A stretch of DNA of 53,395 nucleotides. Origin: a virus. The translations under genes and the position numbers were made by a program. Shown piece after piece: positions 6,352 through 11,637 of this stretch. Where the stretch lies: positions 1-53,395 of IMG/VR virus record IMGVR_UViG_3300034050_000199; one strand, written 5' to 3'. Numbering within the stretch: position 1 is the stretch's first letter; every line of letters starts with the position of its first letter. The notes under the pieces are model-generated. The model made no database searches. It had not been told where the DNA came from and worked only from the letters and a program-made list of their open reading frames with translations.

Positions 6352-6453
6352 TTATAAGTTATTAATTACATACGATGCATTGCGAGCACCCTCTAAAAAT
6401 TCAAATTTAATTTTAATAAATAATCTTCGTAAAAATCTTTTGTTTGTTTTCAT
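6352..6453 (-). CDS. Basic peptide, 33 aa
   Basis: The frame reads MKTNKRFLRRLFIKIKFEFL then EGARNASYVINNL. The very basic, amphipathic N-terminus resembles membrane-active or nucleic-acid-binding micro-proteins. It fits a gap of about 110 bp between two larger genes. The M-K-T-N-K or M-R-T-N-N start recurs in two other tiny genes (8849-9022 and 9519-9632). Confidence 0.45.
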   Translation of the reverse strand: MKTNKRFLRRLFIKIKFEFLEGARNASYVINNL

Positions 6454-6469
6454 GTTGTTTGTTTTAGTT

Positions 6470-6757
6470 TTAAAGTTCCATAGTTTTTCTTATAACATCT
6501 AAAGTGTCTCCTTTAGATTGGTAACCTAATACATCATCTGTTATAAGTGTGTCATACGTAATATTCCAATCATCATCATCTTCAGAATTAAATTTTATAA
6601 TTGCTATTTCAAATTTTTCTTGCTTATTACCGTAAGAAAATGAATGGCTTACTACAGATAAACCATAGTTATTATCAAATCTAAATACTATTTGCATTCC
6701 ATTATTAATAGAATTAAAGTCTATTATGTACTTATTATATTGTTTAATTAAATTCAT
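6470..6757 (-). CDS. Hypothetical protein, 95 aa
   Basis: Starts MNLIKQYNKYIIDFNSINNG and is beta-rich, with an acidic SEDDDDWNITYDTLI segment. A promoter copy ends 13 bp upstream of its ATG. The beta alternation suggests a compact domain; no family is recognised. Confidence 0.7.
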   Translation of the reverse strand: MNLIKQYNKYIIDFNSINNGMQIVFRFDNNYGLSVVSHSFSYGNKQEKFEIAIIKFNSEDDDDWNITYDTLITDDVLGYQSKGDTLDVIRKTMEL

Positions 6758-6769
6758 ATTGTTTGTTTT

Positions 6770-6812
6770 AGTTACATTTATATTATCAATATAGTGTCGT
6801 GTTCTGATTGTA
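6770..6812 (-). promoter_or_regulatory. Repeated promoter motif, copy 5
   Basis: Minus-strand reading gives ACAATCAGAACACGA, a variable spacer, TTGATAATATAAATGTAACT. The upstream half diverges from consensus while the GATAAT box and GTAACTA tail are preserved. It overlaps the last codons of the 114-aa gene. Confidence 0.65.
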
Positions 6813-7130
6813 TCTCACTATAAAGCCATCATGCCAAGGTAATAAACCGTGTTTTGTTTCTAAAAAAGGTTCAAACTTTTTCATTCGTAATCGTGATGTG
6901 GAACCAAGTGCGTATAGCAAACCGTTCAAACGCATTAACGTCGTTCTAGTGTGCCAACCACAAGTAGAGATAGATATTGTACCGTCTGCTTTCATCGTTG
7001 CAATAGGGTTACCCCATAGACGCATATAAGTTACGCCATCATCTAACTTTGTTACGGACATGTTATCTTTGTAATAGTCTTTACCGTTTAGGAATGCATT
7101 GATCGATTCCGTTGTTATCTTATTATACAT
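6786..7130 (-). CDS. Conserved phage hypothetical protein, 114 aa
   Basis: Starts MYNKITTESINAFLNGKDYY and contains LWGNPIATMKADGTISISTC followed by G-W-H-T-R-T-T-L-x-R-L-N. The G-N-x-I-A and G-W-x-T-x-T-T-x-x-R-L-N signature is one I recognise from many tailed phages, always annotated as hypothetical. The fold is probably beta-rich with a conserved basic/aromatic patch. Its end carries the promoter for the next gene. Confidence 0.75.
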   Translation of the reverse strand: MYNKITTESINAFLNGKDYYKDNMSVTKLDDGVTYMRLWGNPIATMKADGTISISTCGWHTRTTLMRLNGLLYALGSTSRLRMKKFEPFLETKHGLLPWHDGFIVRYNQNTTLY

Positions 7131-7150
7131 AATTATATTTTTATTAGTTA

Positions 7151-7249
7151 TTATTCTTCATCAAATGAACAGTGTTCTAAACAATCACCGCATAATTCAT
7201 CAAATATGTGATGTCTTGATGCACCACAACAATCGCTGTATTCTTCCAT
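7151..7249 (-). CDS. Cys-rich mini-protein, 32 aa
   Basis: The frame reads MEEYSDCCGASRHHIFDELC then GDCLEHCSFDEE. The C-C-G-A start, the C-x2-C pair and a nearby third Cys form the pattern of a short zinc-binding knuckle. I have seen the same pattern in small proteins of T4-like and marine phages. Function is unknown; it may be a protein-binding metal knot. Confidence 0.6.
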   Translation of the reverse strand: MEEYSDCCGASRHHIFDELCGDCLEHCSFDEE

Positions 7250-7262
7250 ATTATTTATTTTA

Positions 7263-7451
7263 TTATTCATCTACTGTCATTAAAAATGTGCATACAAGAG
7301 CTATTGATAAATATAATCTAATAAGTCTCCAATCAATATTTAATTCAATGATACTCCAAGAAGCGAAACAACAAATTAAGTATAGCATAATGCAAAACAA
7401 CAGTGGTAATACTATAAAGAAAGCTAAATAGGTTTTCAAAAATCTTTTCAT
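7263..7451 (-). CDS. Small membrane protein, 62 aa
   Basis: Two strongly hydrophobic stretches cover most of the protein: LAFFIVLPLLFCIMLYLICC (about residues 9-28) and LYLSIALVCTFLM (about 47-59). A basic N-terminus (MKRFLKTY) suggests the N-in orientation. Its ATG overlaps the stop of the upstream 51-aa gene. A role at the host inner membrane is likely; a holin role is less likely given the separate lysis cassette. Confidence 0.6.
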   Translation of the reverse strand: MKRFLKTYLAFFIVLPLLFCIMLYLICCFASWSIIELNIDWRLIRLYLSIALVCTFLMTVDE

Positions 7452-7603
7452 AACATACTTTTAATTAAAAAAAAATCTTTTTCGTTTGTAATAATTTTTT
7501 TCTCTGTTTTTGTTAAATATTTATAATCCTTGACTTCCTCAAAAGAATATTTTAATATACCTAAAATTTCTTTTTTATAACGTATGTAATTAATTAAATT
7601 CAT
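7448..7603 (-). CDS. Lys-rich hypothetical protein, 51 aa
   Basis: Starts MNLINYIRYKKEILGILKYS and is dominated by Lys, Glu, Ile and Tyr, suggesting two helices. The stop overlaps the start of the downstream membrane protein as ATGA, which strongly supports that the frame is translated. No family is recognised. Confidence 0.6.
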   Translation of the reverse strand: MNLINYIRYKKEILGILKYSFEEVKDYKYLTKTEKKIITNEKDFFLIKSML

Positions 7604-7604
7604 A

Positions 7605-7790
7605 TTATTTATTTTTTAATTCACTTATTATTTCACCTTGTAAGTCTTCTATAATTCGCATTTTATAGTATGCTTTTCCAAATGTTTCTGGGTTTTTATC
7701 GTATGTTATTACTTCCTCACATTCTTTATACAACCAATCTAAAGCTTCTTGTATTATCACCGCTTCTCGTCTCGCTAAATTTAATTTCAT
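7605..7790 (-). CDS. Helical hypothetical protein, 61 aa
   Basis: Starts MKLNLARREAVIIQEALDWL and is predicted to be two long helices, ending LQGEIISELKNK. One base separates its stop from the next start. The helical hairpin architecture is common in small phage binding proteins; nothing more specific can be said. Confidence 0.65.
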   Translation of the reverse strand: MKLNLARREAVIIQEALDWLYKECEEVITYDKNPETFGKAYYKMRIIEDLQGEIISELKNK

Positions 7791-7808
7791 ATTAATTATT
7801 TATTAAGT

Positions 7809-8021
7809 TTATAAATCTTCTTCGGTATAAAGAAAGTCATCAGAGTGGAACATATAATGTATGTCATTTAAGCTAAAGCCTAGTTCAACAATCCATTGTT
7901 CAAAAGCTTCACTTTCATCTAAAGAATTATCTTTATTAATTATTGCATCAATTACTTCTTGTGGGTATGTAAATTTCCAAACTCTACCCCAATTAAAATC
8001 TAAGATTGTTATATATTTCAT
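7809..8021 (-). CDS. Acidic hypothetical protein, 70 aa
   Basis: Starts MKYITILDFNWGRVWKFTYP and contains many Asp/Glu residues, ending HSDDFLYTEEDL. A promoter copy lies 14 bp upstream. The V-W-K-F-T-Y-P-Q-E-V-I-D segment resembles short conserved phage proteins of unknown role. Confidence 0.7.
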   Translation of the reverse strand: MKYITILDFNWGRVWKFTYPQEVIDAIINKDNSLDESEAFEQWIVELGFSLNDIHYMFHSDDFLYTEEDL

Positions 8022-8034
8022 ATTATTTGTATTT

Positions 8035-8077
8035 AGTTACATTATTATTATCATTTAGTAATCGTGTTGGCTTTGTA
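8035..8077 (-). promoter_or_regulatory. Repeated promoter motif, copy 6
   Basis: Minus-strand reading gives TACAAAGCCAACACGA, variable bases, then ATGATAATAATAATGTAACT. It sits 14 bp upstream of the 70-aa gene and partly inside the end of the 134-aa gene. Confidence 0.68.
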
Positions 8078-8459
8078 TTTTAACCGGTTTTACTTCATAT
8101 AACTCAATTCGTATATGGTTATTATATAATTTAAGTTCACTTTTTTTCCAACGTTCAAGTTGGTATTCTTTAGGTTTGTCATTTTCGTAATCAACTAGTA
8201 CGTCGTACCAAACGTATTCAATATTATCGTCAATACCTAGTTGCTCATAATTAAAATCGTAATACAAATAGTTTTCAAAATACCATTTAATTGCTTCTTT
8301 TAAGTCTTCCGCATAAACGTGAGAGGACAAATTATAAGCAGAAACAAACTCTAATTCGCCTTCATTATAGTCATCAACGTATATTTCGTGATAACTTTTA
8401 ATCAAATACTCTTTCATATCATTACTTTTTTTAGTTAATTTAGCGGACAACATATTCAT
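8055..8459 (-). CDS. Hypothetical protein, 134 aa
   Basis: Starts MNMLSAKLTKKSND at a TAATG overlap with the upstream stop. A second ATG at 8417 (MKEYLIKSYHEIYVDDYNEG) could be the true start, since it begins the better-structured part. The rest is acidic and aromatic, with a Y-E-Q-L-G-I-D-D segment and a basic, beta-rich C-terminus. The general look is of a mixed fold protein; no family is recognised. Confidence 0.7.
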   Translation of the reverse strand: MNMLSAKLTKKSNDMKEYLIKSYHEIYVDDYNEGELEFVSAYNLSSHVYAEDLKEAIKWYFENYLYYDFNYEQLGIDDNIEYVWYDVLVDYENDKPKEYQLERWKKSELKLYNNHIRIELYEVKPVKIQSQHDY

Positions 8460-8728
8460 TATCTAAAGTCAATTCTCTCATTACTCAAATCAAACCATAT
8501 ATTAATCGCTTGATTTACACATTCAAGGTCATCATTACCCGATAAATATACTCGACTCGCATTGTAAACCGCTAATATAGCCGGGTCACCATTCCTACCC
8601 GTAAAGTCATACGGTTCATCACCTTGCATGAAATCAATACCCACAATTGTATTAGCCACCTTAATGATTAACACTCGTCTATCGTAATCATCACTCCAAT
8701 ACTCTATTCTACTTTCTACTACTCTCAT
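8459..8728 (-). CDS. Hypothetical protein, 89 aa
   Basis: Starts MRVVESRIEYWSDDYDRRVL and has a beta-rich first half followed by FMQGDEPYDFTGRNGDPAIL. It uses more C and G in wobble positions than its neighbours. A promoter copy lies 14 bp upstream and the stop is fused to the next start as TAATG. Function unknown. Confidence 0.7.
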   Translation of the reverse strand: MRVVESRIEYWSDDYDRRVLIIKVANTIVGIDFMQGDEPYDFTGRNGDPAILAVYNASRVYLSGNDDLECVNQAINIWFDLSNERIDFR

Positions 8729-8741
8729 ATTATTATTTTTT

Positions 8742-8784
8742 AGTTACATTATTATTATCAACACCCAATCGTATTCGTCTTGTA
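8742..8784 (-). promoter_or_regulatory. Repeated promoter motif, copy 7
   Basis: Minus-strand reading gives TACAAGACGAATACGA, variable bases, TTGATAATAATAATGTAACT, 14 bp before the 89-aa gene. The tail GTAACTA is fully conserved. Confidence 0.68.
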
Positions 8785-8848
8785 AAGGTTATACTTCATT
8801 TATAAGAAAAAATATAGTTAAGGTTATTATCACCTGTCTCTCAGCTAC

Positions 8849-9022
8849 TTACGGAATGAAAACCACTCGTTTTAACTTCCAATTAATCACTTTATGGTCT
8901 TCAAGTGCGTTTTTTACTAATAATTCGGTTAAATCCGGGTAATAACTTGTATCGAATATCACTTCGAATTTCTCACCACTCGGTGATTTAAGTTTTACAC
9001 ATAATTTGTTGTTTGTTTTCAT
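8849..9022 (-). CDS. Hypothetical protein, 57 aa
   Basis: A frame missed by length cut-offs starts MKTNNKLCVKLKSPSGEKFE and ends KLKRVVFIP. It is a compact alternation of strands with one central helix. A full promoter copy lies 20 bp upstream, which is strong support that it is expressed. Its MKTNNK start resembles MRTNNK at 9632 and MKTNKR at 6453. Confidence 0.65.
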   Translation of the reverse strand: MKTNNKLCVKLKSPSGEKFEVIFDTSYYPDLTELLVKNALEDHKVINWKLKRVVFIP

Positions 9023-9041
9023 TTTGTTTGTTTGTTTGTTT

Positions 9042-9083
9042 GTTACACATATATTATCAACTTGGTCTCGTGTTCGTTCTGTA
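9042..9083 (-). promoter_or_regulatory. Repeated promoter motif, copy 8
   Basis: Minus-strand reading gives ACAGAACGAACACGA, variable bases, TTGATAATATATGTGTAAC. Just upstream is GTGTATAGCAT, an extension also present near copies 9 and 12. It drives the 57-aa gene. Confidence 0.7.
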
Positions 9084-9142
9084 TGCTATACACGATAGGT
9101 AAAGTATGAGGTTAAAAAGTACCTTGGCGACCCAATTTCCCA

Positions 9143-9196
9143 AAAGTGCGACATTAGGGTCTTAAGTAATATAATAAGAGGCTAACGTCACACTTT
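9143..9196. promoter_or_regulatory. Imperfect palindrome, copy B (54 bp)
   Basis: The left arm AAAGTGCGACATTAGGG (9143-9159) and the right arm GGCTAACGTCACACTTT (9180-9196) are inverted repeats matching at 13 of 17 positions. Read rightwards, GCGACA is followed 16 bases later by TATAAT. It lies in a gene-free stretch of about 230 bp between the 57-aa and 74-aa minus-strand genes. Function as an operator or bidirectional promoter is inferred from its recurrence. Confidence 0.6.
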
Positions 9197-9256
9197 TTAA
9201 ATACCGTGTAGGGCGGAGTCTACTCTTCCGACTCTATTTCAAAGCCAGGCCAAGGG

Positions 9257-9290
9257 TATTATCAAAAAAGAACCGTGTTCACTCTGTGTG
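9257..9290 (-). promoter_or_regulatory. Repeated promoter motif, degenerate copy 9
   Basis: Minus-strand reading gives CACAGAGTGAACACGGTTC and TTTGATAATA but lacks the GTAACTA tail. The upstream extension GGTGTATAGCA is present. No gene lies within 200 bp downstream, so it may drive a short RNA through palindrome B or be a decayed copy. Confidence 0.45.
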
Positions 9291-9310
9291 CTATACACCC
9301 TAATCGGGTG

Positions 9311-9535
9311 TTATTCTACTGGTGACAGGTATATTGTGTCATTTATTATCGTATCAATTTCAATGTGACCGTGTGCAGGTATTCCTTCTAGGTCGTCATT
9401 CCAAATAAACACTGCTCCGGTCTCTTCTGGGCTTGTTTTAGGCTCTTCTAAGTCATTTGTTATAGTTAATGCTACAATGCTTAATAATGCGCCACATAAT
9501 ACAAGTATTCCAATTACTTTATTTTCTTCTTTCAT
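9311..9535 (-). CDS. Single-pass membrane protein, 74 aa
   Basis: An N-terminal hydrophobic helix (about residues 8-26, IGILVLCGALLSIVALTI) is followed by an acidic soluble tail containing EEPKTSPEETGAVFIWND. The topology suggests anchoring in the inner membrane with the acidic domain in the periplasm. It overlaps the upstream 37-aa frame by 17 bases. No family is recognised; host-envelope interaction is a guess. Confidence 0.6.
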   Translation of the reverse strand: MKEENKVIGILVLCGALLSIVALTITNDLEEPKTSPEETGAVFIWNDDLEGIPAHGHIEIDTIINDTIYLSPVE

Positions 9536-9632
9536 CTTTTTTAGGTTTTAATTTGTTAGTAATAAATTGATCCAATGTTGTACTCGTTCTCGCAATGCGA
9601 GCAATGTACTTGTGTTTGTTGTTTGTTCTCAT
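9519..9632 (-). CDS. Basic peptide, 37 aa
   Basis: The frame reads MRTNNKHKYIARIARTSTTL and ends KLKPKKDERRK. It is highly basic and begins 7 bp from a promoter copy. Its start resembles those of the 57-aa and 33-aa genes. A nucleic-acid-binding micro-protein is possible. The overlap with the next gene slightly weakens the call. Confidence 0.5.
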   Translation of the reverse strand: MRTNNKHKYIARIARTSTTLDQFITNKLKPKKDERRK

Positions 9633-9638
9633 ATATTT

Positions 9639-9671
9639 TTATTATCAATTGTTCGTCGTATTCGTTCTGTG
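9639..9671 (-). promoter_or_regulatory. Repeated promoter motif, copy 10
   Basis: Minus-strand reading gives ACAGAACGAATACGACGAAC and then TTGATAATAAAAATAT. It has the upstream half and the GATAAT box but not the GTAACTA tail. It lies 7 bp from the 37-aa start codon and also upstream of the membrane-protein gene. Confidence 0.62.
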
Positions 9672-9683
9672 TATAGCACCGGC

Positions 9684-10049
9684 TTATTCAGCCGATACTA
9701 ATTGTTCTACAGTCGCTAGATGTCTGACATTACTTGGCATATCAGTTGATTGTGACCAATATTCACGTTTGATCCAACAAGGCATTATTGATAGTCTTGG
9801 CAACATTACATCTAGTACTTCGTCATGTTTGTAAGTTACTTTTTGATTTTTGTTGTTGACAAATGTTATCGTTTGATTACGACCATACCAAGATTTTCTT
9901 ACTACAAAGTTTGCTCGTTCGATTGGTGGATAGATTAAAGCTAACTCTTCAGGTGTTAGTTTAGAGATAGCCTCTTGTAATAATTCTTTATTACTTTTAG
10001 TTGTTAAAACTACTTCTTCTACTTTTACTTTTTTTACTTTAGTTGTCAT
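9684..10049 (-). CDS. Hypothetical protein, 121 aa
   Basis: Starts MTTKVKKVKVEEVVLTTKSN. The first part is a charged helix, and LTPEELALIYPPIERANFVV leads into a beta-rich domain with SWYGRNQTITFVNN and CWIKREYW. Several aromatic and basic residues suggest a binding surface. A full promoter copy is 18 bp upstream. No family is recognised. Confidence 0.7.
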   Translation of the reverse strand: MTTKVKKVKVEEVVLTTKSNKELLQEAISKLTPEELALIYPPIERANFVVRKSWYGRNQTITFVNNKNQKVTYKHDEVLDVMLPRLSIMPCWIKREYWSQSTDMPSNVRHLATVEQLVSAE

Positions 10050-10066
10050 ATATATTTTATTTAATT

Positions 10067-10109
10067 AGTTACATTATTATTATCATTTAAACGTCGTATT
10101 CGTTCTGTA
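10067..10109 (-). promoter_or_regulatory. Repeated promoter motif, copy 11
   Basis: Minus-strand reading gives ACAGAACGAATACGACG, variable bases, ATGATAATAATAATGTAACT. It begins right after the stop of the 59-aa gene and lies 18 bp before the 121-aa gene, serving as the intergenic promoter. Confidence 0.7.
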
Positions 10110-10289
10110 TTAGGTTATTATTGTGAATCTTAAACAAAGTCTTTTAAATACCTTCTCAACATATTCTATGTCCTCCGAATCGATCAAGAGGTTAGACCCT
10201 ATAATTCTATATGGATGTTGTAATTTATTGGAGTTAGATAACTCACTATGTAATTGTACTCGGAAATTCTTATTAATCTTTAGTATCAT
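10110..10289 (-). CDS. Hypothetical protein, 59 aa
   Basis: A clean minus-strand frame starts MILKINKNFRVQLHSELSNS and ends RLCLRFTIIT. Two promoter copies lie upstream and one follows the stop, so it is exactly framed as a transcription unit. This favours it over the plus-strand frames covering the same bases. The protein is basic and mixed alpha/beta, with no known family. It is the first gene of the leftward block. Confidence 0.65.
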   Translation of the reverse strand: MILKINKNFRVQLHSELSNSNKLQHPYRIIGSNLLIDSEDIEYVEKVFKRLCLRFTIIT

Positions 10290-10306
10290 AATGTTATTTG
10301 TTATTG

Positions 10307-10348
10307 GTTACACTTATATTATCAATTAGTCGTCGTATTCGTTTTGTA
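10307..10348 (-). promoter_or_regulatory. Repeated promoter motif, copy 12
   Basis: Minus-strand reading gives TACAAAACGAATACGACG, variable bases, TTGATAATATAAGTGTAACC, 18 bp upstream of the 59-aa gene. It is the downstream member of a tandem pair. Confidence 0.7.
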
Positions 10349-10376
10349 AGTCATACTCTCACATTTAATATTTTAC

Positions 10377-10417
10377 TTACACTTATATTATCAATGATCA
10401 CTCGTGTCCAGTCTGTA
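10377..10417 (-). promoter_or_regulatory. Repeated promoter motif, copy 13
   Basis: Minus-strand reading gives ACAGACTGGACACGA, variable bases, TTGATAATATAAGTGTAA, preceded by GCGTATAGCAT. It lies about 28 bp upstream of copy 12 with no gene between them, giving a tandem promoter at the head of the leftward block. Confidence 0.66.
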
Positions 10418-10692
10418 TGCTATACGCGTTGCTCGCTGCGCTCGCTCGCTATTGCTATTGCATTGCATCTCATCATCATCATATCATATCATCATCATAC
10501 AACGTACATACACTGACCACATCAGCACATCACACAGCACAGCTAGTATATCTATAGTAATATCTCAATCATTCCCAGAAGTTCAAAGCAAAAGGCAAAA
10601 CTTTTTCATCAAAACTTATAAAAGACCGGGGGGTGGTGTAAATCAGATTCATTTTCCTTTTCAACTTTAAGTATTGAAATAGGTATATAACC

Positions 10693-10757
10693 CCTTACTT
10701 CTATATATCTAATAACATATTTAACTACCTTACTTATATATATCTGATAACATTTTT
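10693..10757. repeat. Tandem direct repeat, two units, 35-bp period
   Basis: The unit at 10693-10722 and that at 10728-10757 agree at most of 30 positions; both begin CCTTACTT and contain TATATATCT and ATAACAT. They are 35 bp start to start, so identical faces of the helix are roughly 3.3 turns apart. They lie just upstream of palindrome copy C and the first rightward gene. They may be binding sites for a regulator, iteron-like origin sites or tandem promoters. Confidence 0.6.
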
Positions 10758-10767
10758 TATTCCGCAC

Positions 10768-10820
10768 AAAGTGTGACATTAGCTGGTATATTATATAGTA
10801 GTAGGCTATTGTCGCATTAT
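10768..10820. promoter_or_regulatory. Imperfect palindrome, copy C (53 bp)
   Basis: The left arm AAAGTGTGACATTAGCT (10768-10784) and the right arm GGCTATTGTCGCATTAT (10804-10820) frame a spacer of TATATTATATAGTAG type. It lies 60 bp upstream of the first plus-strand gene and is the best candidate promoter or operator for the whole late block. Confidence 0.62.
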
Positions 10821-10880
10821 ATTACGATGTATGTTTTGGTATTTATACGTAATGATACAGGTATACTAAAATCTATTTAT

Positions 10881-11126
10881 ATGGCACAAAAATTAAGCGC
10901 TGAAGCGGCAAAGAAAAAAGCAGCTAGAGATCTTGCTTACGCAAAAAGCCCTGACAGAAGAGCGAAGAAAGCAGATGCACAGAGAAAGAGAAGAGCAGAT
11001 CCAAGCGGAGCTAAGGGTAAAGACTGGGATCACAAGAATCAGAGATGGGAATCACCTGCGCAAAATAGAGGCAACGATGGTTTAGGTACTAAATCGGAAA
11101 GTGGTAAAAAATATAAAACAAGATAG
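10881..11126 (+). CDS. Basic Lys/Arg/Ala-rich protein, 81 aa
   Basis: I choose the ATG at 10881, giving MAQKLSAEAAKKKAARDLAY. The longer frame would start inside the palindrome. The protein is highly basic, with KKADAQRKRRADPSGAKGKD and an SESGKKYKTR end, and is predicted to be a single charged helix followed by disorder. Related basic proteins often accompany structural genes in marine phages and may bind the packaged DNA. It is the first gene of the rightward block and is separated from the next by one base. Confidence 0.7.
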   Translation: MAQKLSAEAAKKKAARDLAYAKSPDRRAKKADAQRKRRADPSGAKGKDWDHKNQRWESPAQNRGNDGLGTKSESGKKYKTR

Positions 11127-11127
11127 C

Positions 11128-11619
11128 ATGCCAACAAAAAAGAAAATTGAGCCTACGGCTAAGAAGTCAGGGGTTATGAGTAATAAATCTGGGCAAACGC
11201 CGCCTAAGAAAGAAATGATAAAAAGAAAAGACGGTAGTGTTTCTCAAAGAGGATTATGGGATAATGTTAGAGCTAATGTGGGTTCTGGTAAAAAACCTAC
11301 AGAAAGCATGTTAAAGGAAGGCGAGAAGATTAAGAAGGATAGCCCGTTAAAAAAGACGGCGGCTTGGACACGTAAGGAAGGTAAAGATCCTAAAGGAGGA
11401 TTGAATGCAAAAGGAGTTGCAAGTTATAGAAGAGAAAACCCGGGTAGTAAATTACAGACAGCTGTAACTAAAAAACCATCTGAGTTAAAACCGGGCAGCA
11501 AAGATGCAAAGCGTAGAAAATCGTTTTGTGCTAGAATGTCTGGTATGCCAGGAGCAATGAAAAAACCGAATGGTGAACCAACTAGAAAGAAACTTGCATT
11601 AGACAAGTGGAATTGTTAA
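11128..11619 (+). CDS. Basic protein with conserved Cys/Trp C-terminus, 163 aa
   Basis: Start at the ATG giving MPTKKKIEPTAKKSG, one base after the preceding stop. An in-frame GTG upstream would overlap it. The N-terminal half is Lys-rich. Two segments are notable: GLWDNVRANVGSGKKPT, and a C-terminus with KRRKSFCARMSGMPG then GEPTRKKLALDKWNC. The S-F-C-A-R-M and K-W-x-C ending is a small conserved domain I know from many marine tailed phages (a DUF-type family, number uncertain), probably Cys-based. A virion or DNA-associated role is inferred. Confidence 0.72.
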   Translation: MPTKKKIEPTAKKSGVMSNKSGQTPPKKEMIKRKDGSVSQRGLWDNVRANVGSGKKPTESMLKEGEKIKKDSPLKKTAAWTRKEGKDPKGGLNAKGVASYRRENPGSKLQTAVTKKPSELKPGSKDAKRRKSFCARMSGMPGAMKKPNGEPTRKKLALDKWNC

Positions 11620-11637
11620 TTAATAAATAAAATATAC

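Larger units (their letters stand above)
9084..9310. other. Gene-free regulatory stretch
   Basis: No supported ORF is found here. It holds palindrome copy B, a weak promoter-motif copy, a hairpin at about 9214-9233 (GAGTC stems around an 8-10 base loop, so a possible terminator or processing site) and the repeated GCTATACAC phrase at both ends. It separates two early transcription units. Confidence 0.5.
10418..10880. other. Divergent control region without genes
   Basis: This 463-bp stretch separates the leftward and rightward gene blocks. It contains a low-complexity part built from GCTCGCT and ATCATC units (about 10430-10500), a six-G run near 10628-10633 that stands out in this AT-rich DNA, a tandem 35-bp direct repeat and palindrome copy C. 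Plus-strand frames here are composed of low-complexity residues and I do not accept them. It is a candidate site for an origin, a packaging signal or a transcription switch. Confidence 0.55.

Noticed and set aside
1-10417. CRISPR array from the repeated motif on the left block
   Set aside because: Copies are hundreds of bases apart, sit upstream of genes in a single orientation and have no spacer-sized units between them.
10123-10670. Three overlapping plus-strand ORFs in the divergent region
   Set aside because: They are rich in Ser, His and Ile from low-complexity DNA, run across the leftward promoter copies and cover the better-supported 59-aa minus-strand gene.
10773-10880. Extended N-terminus of the first rightward gene
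   Set aside because: The upstream in-frame ATG lies within palindrome C and adds residues unlike the basic family; the ATG at 10881 begins the recognisable MAQKLSAEAAKKKA start.
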